Below are positions 35,900 through 47,111 of a stretch of DNA of 64,000 nt, piece by piece. The notes beneath the pieces are model-generated. The model saw only the letters and a list, made by a program, of their open reading frames with translations. It was not told where the DNA came from and made no database searches. This DNA is from Gordionus sp. m RMFG-2023. Lineage: Eukaryota > Nematomorpha > Gordioida > Chordodea > Parachordodidae. Numbering within the stretch: the first letter of the stretch is position 1; each line of letters begins with the position of its first letter. Position numbers and translations under genes: made by a program. The stretch lies in contig NC_088778.1 of assembly GCF_954871325.1 (NCBI RefSeq), positions 23,545,120 to 23,609,119 of the forward strand, in the 5' to 3' direction.

Positions 35900-36311
35900 G
35901 AGAGTGGTAAAATTGGAGGAACAAGATGTTTTCACTTGGGAGGAAGAGGGTGAATTCTCTTGACATTTGCCGATGGTCTTTGTTACATCCTTTTCCATTA
36001 TATAATCGGATCTTGGAATGTTGAGTTTGCTGGCTATCCTATTTCAGCAGCCTTAGGTGAATCCATTTTGCAGATTTCAGTATCTGAATTACATTTTAAA
36101 ATATTAGATGAAGTATTTTTATATCGCACTCTGTTGTTGAGTGCAAATTTTATTGGAAAATTTTGGCTAGTATTTTTTTTTAAAACTAATTTGTTGCTTT
36201 TTAAACTCTGATCAGTATAAGAGTCAAAATATACATACTAATATTTATTTTTATGATTGGATTTGTTGGAAAATAAATATCAAATTTGAGTGTACTTGTA
36301 TATTTTAACAT
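35900..36311 (-). pseudogene. Intron-less PP1-motif paralogue, right palindrome arm
   Basis: Minus-strand inverted copy starting MLKYTSTLKFDIYFPTNPI at 36311. The RVRF region is damaged by a frame change and stops, and the later parts (AKWIHLRLLK region, then the RSDY-equivalent and MSREFTLFLPS) lie in different frames. It also lacks the intron. It is not a functional gene. Confidence 0.7.
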
Positions 36312-36937
36312 TTTTTTTCAAATTATATAATAGTGATTTTGGAAAGAAGATAATTATTGTATTAAAAATCAACAAATTATTAAGAAAATTTAAATCAAAT
36401 TATAAACATGATGCTATAAATGAATATTATTAAATTTTATATCACTCAGAAGAAAATTAACCAATTGAACATATATAATTTTGAATAAAAATTGGACCAA
36501 TTAGCTTTTCTCTCATCTGTTATTTCAACTTACAAGTGCAATTTGCATACATCTCAAAACGGTTTAGAGCATATTACTCTAAAAATGTAACGGTTACTTA
36601 ATAGAGAAATATAACCTCTCTACCTCAAAAAATAGTTTAGAGTTACGTAAGCATTATTCAGAGCAGGTAACGGTTACATTTAATACATCAAAAAATTTAT
36701 CATTTATTTTGCAGCAAGCAATTTAAATAAGTTAAGGCAGTATAAACTATACACATCACACACAATAACTTATTTATATTATTGATCTAAATAAGTGTGT
36801 GATCAAAAGATATACTATATGAAATCAATTTTTTTTTTAATTATGAACATAAATAAATCCTTTATTATCATTATATTTAATAAAAAAATATCACAAATTT
36901 AATACCACCAAAATATTTTCAAAATCAAATTGTAATA

Positions 36938-37160
36938 CAGTGTTGTAATTGATTTAGTGAAACATATTGACGATTAAATTAAAACCCATCCATATAAAAT
37001 TATTTTCTTTGCAAAAATAATTAAAATATAGACAAAGTATTATTGAAAATTCTTTTATTACTCCTTTTGTTATTTTAATTATTCTTGCAAAGAAAATAAT
37101 TTTATATGGATGAGTTTTAATTTAATCGTCAATATGTTTCATTAAATCATCACAACACTG
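36938..37160. mobile_element. Fold-back element, arms about 90 bp
   Basis: 36938-37028 and 37071-37160 are inverted copies (cagtgttgtaattgatttag ... ; central part atattgacgattaaattaaa identical), about 93% alike, with a spacer of about 42 bp. There is no coding content. It is a fold-back MITE or a recent local inversion-duplication. Confidence 0.8.
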
Positions 37161-37197
37161 TATATGTTACAGATTAGTAACAAATTGTTATTACAAC

Positions 37198-37522
37198 AAT
37201 GACATATCTAAAGCCTAGACTGACGATTCATTCATTAAAATGCATTTTTAAGCGTCATTGAAAGCAAATCAGCTGAACGCGCCATTTTGGTAACACATAT
37301 AGTAATAATTCTCATGTTAAAAACTACTATTAAATTGATGACTTGCTTCCTTATTATCTCGATGATCCGGTAATTCTTTGATAAAGTTTGCATCAGATAT
37401 AGGAATTAGGCTCTCTTTTAGAATTTTAATATTAGTGTAACCAAGATGGCGTCTCCGGCTGATTTGCGTTGATGTAAACTTTTAATGAATGAATCGTCAG
37501 TCTAGGTATTATATATGTCATT
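37198..37522. mobile_element. MITE with long terminal inverted repeats
   Basis: The left end has cctagactgacgattcattc from 37214. The right end has its inverse, ending tctagg at 37506. Similarity continues inward (gcaaatcagc...cgccat.ttggt) to about 37302 and 37438, and outward over aatgacatat. The superfamily is not determined, because no clear target duplication lies directly outside the ends. Confidence 0.65.
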
Positions 37523-38374
37523 GGCTTACAATCAATTTCCGTAATATATTATTATATTACGTTTTCATTTTATTATTATTTGTATTTACCGTATTATTTT
37601 TTAGAAAATGTTTTACTTGAGCCTGAAAATTAAAAATATATAATAATCGCATTTAATGATTAAAAAATTATTAGTTTTATAACAAAATAAAAGACATATT
37701 ATATAATTCATTCATCAATATTTTTAACTACTGCATTGATAGTCAATATTCTAGGCAGACTAATCCGCATTCTACAGGCTAATTCCCCCCAATACCGACT
37801 ACAAACGAAACTTTGGCAATAATATATATAAATATGAATTTTAAATATTCATAAATCTGTTGTAATTTCTTCGTTTTCTTTGAGCTGTATTTTCTTGAAA
37901 TGATTTCATTCCCCCGCAATGATTCCTTTTCTATATTTTTATGGAATCCACACCGTAATTAAATTTGACTTATATAAACTCGCTCGATTATCTACCATGA
38001 TTAAAATCAGGAAATGAAGGCTTCTTTTACACTTATGAAGGAATCCAGATAGTTAAAGAATTATATATATATTTTGTTATAATATGTTTATTTAATTAAC
38101 AACAAAAAAATTTAATATACCATTTTTAAAAGTTATACTAGCTTTTTGATATATATGTTATTTTTAGTGTTCTGCTGCTTTATACAATAAACGTTAAATT
38201 ATATTTGGTGATAATTATATATTATTATTCACTCTACTTACATATACTTTAACTAAAGAAAATAATATTGATATTCTTAATTATGAGCTAAAATCCCTAT
38301 AAATTTTTAATAAGAAATATCTTCATCGATACATTACCGAAGACAAATAATCATTTCATATTTATTTAATATTA
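37523..38374. other. AT-rich intergenic DNA
   Basis: No gene or repeat recognised. Confidence 0.45.
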
Positions 38375-38378
38375 GTCT

Positions 38379-38672
38379 TGTTAAGTAGTTGTAATTTATA
38401 ATTCTCTTTTAAACTACTTGTTTTGTTTTGGTCAAGACATTCAAAATTTAAATTGTTTTCCTTTTTTTATTTGTTTTTGTTTTGGAAATGACATTCAAAA
38501 TATAAATTGTTTTTTTTTGAACTACACTAATTCTAATTGTGAATAATTTTTTATTAGTTACAAATTTTATTATAAATAGATGAAATTTGATTTTATATTT
38601 CTTGAGTATAAAAATTAAATTGATTCGTAATATTTCGCAATTTTCAGAAGCTCTAATTCTCAGAAGTCAACA
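38379..38672 (+). repeat. 5' LTR, 294 bp
   Basis: Starts tgttaagtagttg, ends cagaagtcaaca; aligned with the 3' LTR. Confidence 0.88.
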
Positions 38673-38690
38673 TGGTGGCAGTTCCGCTAC
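38673..38690 (+). other. Primer-binding site region
   Basis: tggtggcagttccgctac directly follows the LTR. The leading TGG is what pairing with a tRNA 3' CCA end requires. The tRNA was not identified. Confidence 0.55.
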
Positions 38691-38739
38691 TTCGAGGAAA
38701 TCGTAAATAAATATTTAAATTAAAACAGATTACCAACAA

Positions 38740-39860
38740 TAATGTTAATATTAATATTGAATTTCCGATATACTCAGGGTAATGGCGATCTTTTTTTAAG
38801 TAGATTCGAAGACATTTTTAAGGACACTCAGATCTCGGAAATTGATAAGCTGGATCCTTCACTAGAAGACTACCAGACGAATTATATATCAAGATCAAAT
38901 CGATATGTTGACCTACCGACTTCATCAGTCCATTGATATTGATTGAAAAATTCAGGTTATTACACCCGAGAAAATCTTCAAGTTCGAACTTATTATTATT
39001 TAACGCAGCTGTACAAGGTTAAAATGAAAGTTACATCAATTGGGTAAGTAGACTATGCATTTTAAAAAATGAGTTTTTAGATGATAGTAGAGTTATTGAA
39101 AAAGTAAAAATTTCGTCAATCAGCAAAAATAGGCGGATTACGTTAAAAGAAAACATTTCATTAGTAGAAGTTCTTACTTTAAGAGTTGATTTTGAGGAGT
39201 TAGAGTTAAAAGAAAATATAATTGCTAAGGTTGAATATATTTCTTTAAACAAAAAAACAGAAGATAAAACAAACGTGAAACATTTAGAAAGGCAAAGAGG
39301 TAAGAAAACAGTAGAAAACAAACAGATGATGCGATATGGAGACCACGGCGAAGGACATAATTTACGATCTAATTACGATAACAGACAACAATGGACAACA
39401 AGAAGCAATGACCTTTAAATAAATAATTATCAAGGAAATAATTACAAGCCTAGATATCAGAACTATAATGCGAGTTATTACAATAACGTCAGGGCAAACT
39501 ACCCAGGATCATACAATAATTTTTCAAGATTTGATAATAGAACTAGTTATAAAAACTATAATAACCGTAGATTTAATAATGATTATAATTACAGATATAA
39601 CAGATATTATAATGATTCAAGATTTATTCAAAGACATAACAACAATCATAATATTGGAAATCAAGGAAGAAATCAATTAGGTAATTGTAGATATCATAAC
39701 AACGATAGTAGTCAATCACGATACATAAACAAAGTAAACTCTGTCAATATAGAAGAGATAAAAGAAGATGATAATGATAAATTAGAGAAAAAAGAATATA
39801 ATTTATATAATTTGGACATAAGCAATATGGATGCCAATAATGATACAGCTAATGATATAT
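38740..39860 (+). pseudogene. gag-like region of the Ty3/gypsy element
   Basis: Acidic and lysine-rich segments are followed by an Asn/Tyr/Arg-rich stretch (about 39330-39720), as in nucleocapsid-type RNA-binding tails. A classic zinc knuckle is not obvious. The region is broken. Confidence 0.6.
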
Positions 39861-39889
39861 AAAAAGTTACAGTATATTTATGACTTGCC

Positions 39890-42300
39890 AATATTAATGC
39901 AGATGGACACTGGTTCTTAATTCAGCGTCCTACCGATTCATATTGCAAGAAAGATTGGAATTAAAATCTTAAATAAATCAGACACAAAATTAACTAGATA
40001 CGATGAAAAAATAATAAAAGGGTTAGGTACTATCAAAGTCAAGGCAAAATTCGAGGACAAAAGTCAAATCTTAACTGTTTATGTGGTCCAGAATGATAAG
40101 ATTGCACTGTTAGGAAAGACCTGGATAACAGTTTTTAGAAATCTAATTTGTGAAATTAGTCGAGGAAGATTAGCAGCTATGTCAAATTACGTTTAAAACA
40201 AGTTGCCACACCGAAAATTATGCCCATATTCAAGAATTGATTTTATAACAAAAGAACTTCAAAAGTGGATAAACTATAAAATCATCGAACCTGTTGAAGA
40301 TTTTAGATGGCCCCTCACTCCAGTCTTTAAGAGCTTTAGCTCACATCGGATCTGTGCTGACTTCAAAAATACTATAAACCCTGCTTTAGAAGATGTACCC
40401 AATACCGCGCATCAATGACTTGATTGCAAAATTGTCTAAAGATAAGAAATTTACAAAGATTGATTTTAAAAACGCATTTCGATATCAACACACAAGGGCT
40501 ATTACAGGTTTACAAGGCTTCCGTTTGGATTAAAGATTTCGCCAGAAATATTCCAATAAACTATGAACAATATATTCGGGGACATGAAATATGTTATATT
40601 TTATATAGACGATTTGCTGATTACTGGGATCGACGATGACATTTGAATAACATAAAAATTGTATTTGACAAGTTATCAAAATATGGGCTTACACCAAATT
40701 TTACAAAAAGCCTATTTTTAAAGAAAAAACTACGGTTCTTAGGATACGATATAGACGACAAAGGAATACGTCCGAATGCAGATAAGATTAAAGCTATTTC
40801 AAATATGCCGGGACCTAAGACAAAAGAGGAATTGGCAACTTTGGCGAGCTATTATCATAAATTTTCTATGTAATTTTGCTGACAAGCTGATCCCTTATAC
40901 AAAATAGTTAATAAAGACAAGTGGTTAGGATAGTACACACCAAGAAAGCTTCGATGACCTAAAAAACTGATAAGTACTCCGCCTACGTTAAATTTTTATA
41001 ACTCGAATCTACCAGTAGGCATTGCGACTGATGCTTCAAAGAAAGGTCTAATCACAGTCTTTTTCATATTGAAATCAGAGTTAAACTATACAAATATTGA
41101 TAGAGAATTATCTGTTATATACGCGGTAAAAAAGTTTCAAGAATATTTAATTGGTACTAGATTTACAATAATCACAGATCACAAGCCACTCGTTTATATA
41201 TTTACGAAGGGACTGAAGGACAATTCTTCCATATCAATGCGACTCCAAAAATGGAGTTTGGCTATGGGAGCTTATGACTTTGCGATGATTCATAAACGAA
41301 ATGTAGTACCGGATTGTTTGTCAAGATTACCACAAATGAACACAGAAGAGATGGTACAAAAGATAGATGGTGAAATAATTGATGACAAATTTTGGGAGAT
41401 ACCAATAAATTTTAAAAGAATGGTTAAAGAAACTAGTAGAAAAGAATCATTATTAGATAAAGAATAAAACATATAAAAATATGGAAATGGTACTGAGCTT
41501 AATTAAAGATTGTCTTTTTAAAGAAAATAGGATCATAATACCGAATAATATGAGAAAGGAGATATTGCATGAGTTGCATAAAGGGCATCTAGGTGCTGGG
41601 AAAACGAAATCATTGGCAAGATATTATTTGTGGTGGCCTGGTTTATATGCAGAAATAGATCGGGAAATTAAAAAATGTGAAACTGTAATAAATATGCAGA
41701 CAATCCTCATAATATACAAAACCCATGGGAAACAACTACAAAAGTATAGAACGCCTGTACATATACTTTGCGCAATTTGAAGATAGCAATTTTATGGTAT
41801 GTGTTGACTCATTTATCAAATTCCCTATTATTAGAAGAATGAGAAACATAACTACTGAGTCAACAATTAAAGAATTGATGAAAATAATCAGCTTATTATA
41901 CCTTAAAAAATAGTCAGTGATAATGGAACTAACTTTTCTAGTAACTTATTCAATAAATTTTGCGAAGATCATGGACACATACTCACCATACCTTACCACA
42001 TCAGTCTAATGGTCAGTGTGAGCCAATGATAAGATCAATGAAAACGAGCATGAAAAGGAATGTGGAAAGTAATAATAAAATAGACTTAGATATAGCTTTA
42101 GAAAAGTTCTAATTTAATTATCGTAACACACCAAACGCAACACAAGATACCAAGCGAAGTGATGTTTTCCAGAACTATAAGAACCAGATGGGATTTAATT
42201 AGACCAAAAGAAGATAAAGTGAATGAAATTAATCAAATAGAAATATCGTGATGGGTGACAAAGTTTGGTATAAAACTTTCAAGGAAAACATTTGGGACAA
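39890..42300 (+). pseudogene. pol region: protease, reverse transcriptase, RNase H, integrase
   Basis: Approximate parts: protease 39890-40140, reverse transcriptase 40210-40880, RNase H 40990-41330, integrase 41480-42300. The integrase starts with a zinc-binding HELHKGHLGAGKTKSLARYY segment. The region is broken several times and is a fossil. Confidence 0.8.
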
Positions 42301-42842
42301 ATGTACGGTAACACGTAATGATGGAAATTTATCATATGAAATAGATCTGGAAACAAAATTATAAAAAGACATTTGGACCAGATTAAAAAAATGTCAACGA
42401 ATATTATACCTCTTTAGATTTGAAAACAAATGTTAATAATACAATACCTTATATTTTAAATTTTATAAGGGGAAGAAGTGATGATGAACCAGTACGGAAT
42501 CAAAGTATACAGGTACAAGATCAGAGTCTTAACAGTCAAAGACAAATCATAAATATAATATTGCCTAAAAAATTTAAAAATTTCATAATGAATATAAAAA
42601 AAGATTAAAAGAAAGATATATAATAAATAATAAAATATTTTTCTTTTAAATAAGCTTTATATAGCTTATACTATATAAACAAGATTTTTTTTTGTGGATC
42701 AAAACTAACGAAATATACTAGTGATGTCTAACGATAACTATCAAGATTAACAAAGGACAAACGAGCAATAAATGATGAAGAAACCGGTAAGCAGATAAAC
42801 GATAAGATAATAGAAAGAAACTTTTTTAATAAAATAGTGAAA

Positions 42843-43086
42843 TGTTAAGTAGTTGTAATTTATAATTCTCCTTTAAACTACTTATTTTGTTTTGGTCATG
42901 ACATTCTAAATTTAAAATGTTTTTCCTTTTTTTTTGAACTACACTAATTCTAATGAATGACCTTATATTAGTTACAAATTTTATCATAAATAGATTAAAT
43001 TTGATTTTATATTTCTTGAGTATAAGAATTAAATTGATTCGTAATATTTATAAAATTTCAGAAGTTCTAATTCTCAGAATTCAACA
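42843..43086 (+). repeat. 3' LTR, 244 bp
   Basis: Starts tgttaagtagttg, ends cagaattcaaca; followed by the gtct target repeat. Confidence 0.88.
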
Positions 43087-43099
43087 GTCTTTTTTTTTA

Positions 43100-43792
43100 C
43101 AAGTTTTGAAATTTTTTTGGTGGTATATTTTAAAATAAAAGATTAAGTTGTAGGATATCTATAAATATACACCTAAATGATTATAAATATTATTGTAAAC
43201 ATGTTTCTAATAATTTTTTTTTTTTTAAAAATAATTTTTCAATTCAAAAATATGTTTATTTTTTAGTTAAATTTACAATTTCATTCAAGATACATTAAAC
43301 TAAATATTTAAAATTATATTAAATAAAATTTATTTTAAAAAAAATGTTGGAGGGGGATTAAAAATATTGTGTTGTCGGGCTTAAGGCCGAGAATGGAGAT
43401 AAAGTCTACATATCTCAGAAATTCTTTGTCTGTGATATAAATTCTTTTTAGAATCTCCAGTTATTGTTGTTAACTATGAACTTTTTCAAAATACTAAAGT
43501 TCCCTAATGTGGTAACAAAGGGTAGAAAAAGTACATTTTCTAATTGCGAATTGTATAATTTATATTTAAAATAACTCATTTGTATATTCATTTAAGTTTC
43601 TGATGTTTATTTATTTAATTTGCTAATATAGAAAGTATTTTCCTTTGAAATCCCTGTCCCAAACAAATTTCTGTAAGCCTTATTTAAAATAATAAATTGA
43701 GCCGTTAATTGTGAACAAATTATGTCGTTCGTTCAAAGTTTGTAATGATGCATAAATTTAATTAATTCTTGACAAGTAGGAGACGTTTTCAG
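43100..43792. other. AT-rich DNA, probable intron side of the next exon
   Basis: No coding signal. 43600-43750 is a diverged direct repeat of 32270-32420. The region ends in the acceptor gacgttttcag at 43782-43792. Confidence 0.45.
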
Positions 43793-44139
43793 CATGGGTT
43801 ACACGCGTAGCCAGACTCAATAAACAATGCAAATTAGATGGCATTCAAAGCATTATCGAGAAGGTAAAAGTTGCTTCGATTTCCAAAGATGTCAGGAAAG
43901 CGGTCAGGAGCTCTATGACGATAGATGATATTTATAATCTAGGTCTAGATGAAGATATCACGGAGCCAAACGACATCAAGAGAGTAGTGAAATTAGATGC
44001 CATACATTCGGCTGAATCATCTGGAACACAAGAAGAGATAAACTATATGGGCCCAGCTAAAAATAACCACGAGACCGTGAAGCCCAAGCGGGACTCCAAT
44101 GCACTTCGTAAATCTCTTGTGAATTTTCACGAAATTTAA
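43793..44139 (+). CDS. Terminal exon of an unrecognised host gene
   Basis: An acceptor (gttttcag, AG at 43791-43792) opens an exon that runs in one frame to the stop at 44137-44139, about 115 residues. It begins (x)WVTRVARLNKQCKLDGIQS, continues IIEKVKVASISKDVRKAVRS and SMTIDDIYNLGLDEDITEPN, and ends KSLVNFHEI. Codon use is less AT-biased than the flanks, and an in-frame stop lies just before the acceptor, which supports splicing. The sequence is charged, without membrane segments or a motif I can name. Upstream exons are not visible; the Ty3/gypsy element sits about 700 bp upstream, probably in an intron. The nearby start of segmental copy B (44185) lies just past its stop. Confidence 0.55.
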
Positions 44140-44541
44140 TGCATATGAGATGAATCTTGAATATTTCTATTTTATAACAACTATCGCAACTGGAGGATAA
44201 ATGACTTTTTTTCTTTGCCTTGTCTTTATTTTCAAATAGATTTGTAACCTTAATTGGCTTTGAAATTTATTAGCGTCTCGTATTTTTCAATTAATTAGGA
44301 CATCATTTTAAAATACAAGTTCTTTCGTCGGTTCTATATTCGTTATAAATGGTTTTCTTGGGAATGGGTTTCTGATATCTTCCGATATTTATCTATTGAT
44401 TCATTCAAAACGAATAAGCATACTTTGTTCCGATTTATGAGATAAAAATAAATCCAATAATATAAATTTTGTTTTCATCAAACTTATCTGTCTTATATTT
44501 TATTGCCTAATTTTAAGTCAGTTTCTGACACACTCACATGA

Positions 44542-44549
44542 CTCACATG
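44542..44549. repeat. 8-bp target-site duplication, left copy
   Basis: ctcacatg, repeated at 47112-47119. Confidence 0.93.
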
Positions 44550-47111
44550 TAGGCCTATTCAAAAAAAATTCGAATATTCGATTCGATTCGAATAATTCGA
44601 ATAGATACGAATAATTACGAATACGAATAATAAATTATTTGTTTTATCCGAATACGAATAATCATTTATTCGATTCGAATAAAACGAATTATTCGTAATA
44701 TTTAATAAATTGCTTTTTTTTTAAATAATCTAACATTTGTCATTTCTATTTGATAACCTACCAATCTGACAGATGATGTGTTTATAAAAAGACTAGCAAA
44801 AATTTTAATTTTAATTTCCCGTATTTTTTCAAAATTAATTATATTAAAAATTACACAAACCAAAAGTATATAAAAATATATACAAACCAAAGATATATAA
44901 AAATATAATATATCTTTATAATAAAATATTGTTAGCTAGCCTAATTATGAGAGGAGAATGATTTTGATGAAATAGTTATTGACAAAATTTCTTAACAAAA
45001 AAGAGCGATTATATGGGATCAATATCAACTCAATGGTGAAAAGGCTGCTTGCAATCATTGCAAGAGCATTATTAAATGCAAAGGCAAAACAACATCGCCT
45101 CTTATTAATCATTATAATAGGTTTCATTCACATCTCTGTAAAAACAGTAATAAAATTGACACTTTTTTAAAGCCTTCACCTTTTTCTTTATCTAAAAAAA
45201 TTAATTATAAAGATAACTTACTAAAATTATTTATTAATAATAATTTATCTTTTAAAATTGTTAATTCACCTGATTTTAAAAATTTTATAAATGATCTTGA
45301 TTCTTCTATAAAATCAATAAGCTCCAATACTCTTAAATTGCATATGTATAATACATTTGCATAAAAAGAACAGTTGGTAAAGGATATAATATCCAAAAAT
45401 AAAAGTCAGATTAATTTTTCATCTGATATTTGGACTAGTCCAACTCAGGTTCCTTTTTTAGGGTTAACAGCCCATTTTATTGATGATAATTTTTAAAAAA
45501 ATAACATAATTTTGGATGTTGCTCCAATAAATGAACAACATTCAGGTGAAAACATATTTAAAGCCTTTATTAAAATAATTAAAAGTTATAATTTGGAGAA
45601 TAAAAATTTTTATATAACTCTAGATAATGCTACTAATAATAAAACATTTATTGATACATTTTCTTTAAAATATACATCAGGGCACATTCGATGCTTTGCT
45701 TAAGTTATTAATTTAATATCCAAAGAAATTTTAAAAATTTTAAATCCATCAATTTTAAAACTACGAAACATTATTAGGATGATACGTAATTCTCCTTAAA
45801 AATTAAATTTATTAAAAAATATATGTAGTTCACTACATCCTCTTATAAATTTTTTAAAACCCAAATTGGATTGTGAAATAAGGTGGAATAGCACCTACCA
45901 AATGATTGAAAGGGGCTTATTGTTAAAGCCTGCTATAAAAAAATTAGTTAATGAAGTTATAACTAATATTATAATTCTTCAAGAAAAACAATTATCAGAG
46001 GTAAACTAAAATTTATAAATAGGTAAATAATATTTTATTAACACAACATACATGAGGAATGGGACGATCTTGTAAAAATTAAATCTATCCTATTGCCTTT
46101 GTATGAGACTACAAATATGGTTTGTGGGGAAAATTATCCTACTTATAATTTGGTTATACCCTATTATATTCTAATTCTTGAACACTTAAAAAATGAGAAA
46201 CCTTGTTTCCATAAAACCTCTAACAATGATTTCAAAGTGGCATGTGATAAATTGTTGGGCTATTACAATTTAACTTCAGATGATGCAATAATAGCTACAA
46301 TATTGGATCCCAGGCTCAAAATAGAATATTTTAAATCAATATCTCTTGATTATGATATTGATATATCCAGGTTAACAGACAAGTTTAAAGAGATTTACAG
46401 CAGATATACAGGTATTTAATTTACCCCTATTTAAATACATATCATTTTATTTTATAAGCTGCTGATAATTACAACTGCAAAAATAAGAATGAAAGTCAAC
46501 AAAACAGGCTTAACATTGTTTTTAAACAAAATTTGTTCAACTATGTGAAATCGATTTTTACCTGAGTGAACCAAGATCAAAGAGTGATACTGATCCATTA
46601 ATGTGGTGGAAGACAAATGCACATAGGGTCCCCATACTCTCAAAAATGGCAAGAGATTATTTATCTATACAAGGAACATCAACTGCGTGTGAAAGACTTT
46701 TCTCAGTTGGCACTAATTTGTTGTCAAAAAACCGCATGTCGTATAAAGAAGAAAATATAAGAAAAACCCTTTGCCTTAAAAATTGGCTTAAAATTATAAA
46801 GTAAATGAATAATATAATATTTTAATTTTGTTTATAACTTGATTATATTTATTTGTCATTGGATTATTATAATTTTTTCTGTTTGAAATCAAATTTGCAA
46901 TAAAAAAATTTGTCAATATATTTGAGATTGATTTATTTTATTAAGAAAATCCATTTCAATTATTCGAAAATTATTCGAATAATTCGAATCGATTACAAAT
47001 AGTAGATTTTATTATTCGTACGAATTCAAATAGTAAATTATTCGAATCGTTTAAACGAATCGAATACGAATAATGCACTATTCGATTCGAATACGTTTTT
47101 GAATAGGCCTA
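44550..47111 (+). mobile_element. hAT transposon, 2562 bp, complete ends
   Basis: Terminal inverted repeats TAGGCCTATTCAAAAA at both ends, and a perfect 8-bp target duplication (ctcacatg). About 130-140 bp at each end are filled with ATTCGAATA-like subterminal repeats, probably transposase-binding sites. The interior holds one transposase gene on the plus strand with only a few interruptions. The empty site survives in copy A (23264-23271), so it inserted after the duplication. Confidence 0.95.
44998..46804 (+). pseudogene. hAT transposase (BED finger, core, dimerisation domain), interrupted
   Basis: Reading on the plus strand: a BED-type zinc finger WDQYQLNGEKAACNHCKSII with SPLINHYNRFHSHLC (about 45015-45140). 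Next come IISKNKSQINFSSDIWTSP and LGLTAHFIDDNF of the RNase-H-fold core (about 45380-45500), DVAPINEQHSGENI (45510-45560), and ITLDNATNNKTFIDTF followed by GHIRCFA (45610-45700). Then come EIRWNSTYQMIERG (about 45880) and LPLYETTNMVCGENYPT (46090-46150). The C-terminal block STACERLFSVGTNLLSKNR lies at about 46675-46740, with the stop at 46804. The domain order and about 600-residue span are those of a full hAT transposase. Stops occur near 45361, 45496 and 45701, frame changes follow, and 46005-46060 and 46420-46600 look like insertions or introns. No upstream ATG in the BED frame is obvious. Confidence 0.85.

Larger units (their letters stand above)
35110..36450. repeat. Large palindrome built from two copies of a PP1-motif pseudogene
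   Basis: The left arm (about 35110-35692) and right arm (about 35901-36450) are inverted copies, around 85-90% similar by eye, with a unique spacer of about 208 bp. Both arms carry the gene body. The right arm additionally continues into DNA (to about 36740) that resembles the promoter side of the live copies (30450-30730). Confidence 0.85.
38379..43086 (+). mobile_element. Ty3/gypsy LTR retrotransposon, broken, both LTRs present
   Basis: LTRs at 38379-38672 and 42843-43086 begin tgttaagtag and end tcaaca, and a 4-bp repeat (gtct) flanks the element. The primer-binding region starts at 38673 with tgg. Parts in order are gag-like, protease (DTG), reverse transcriptase (FYIDDLL), RNase H (ATDASKKGL) and integrase (H..H..C zinc region). 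The order protease-RT-RNase H-integrase marks Ty3/gypsy. The reading frames are broken several times. The LTRs still align closely, so the insertion is fairly young, but it is inactive. Confidence 0.9.

Noticed and set aside
35960-36211. Plus-strand frame across the right palindrome arm
   Set aside because: It is antisense to the minus-strand pseudogene copy.
44702-45396. Overlapping minus-strand frames across the hAT transposase
   Set aside because: They are antisense shadows of the plus-strand BED finger and core.
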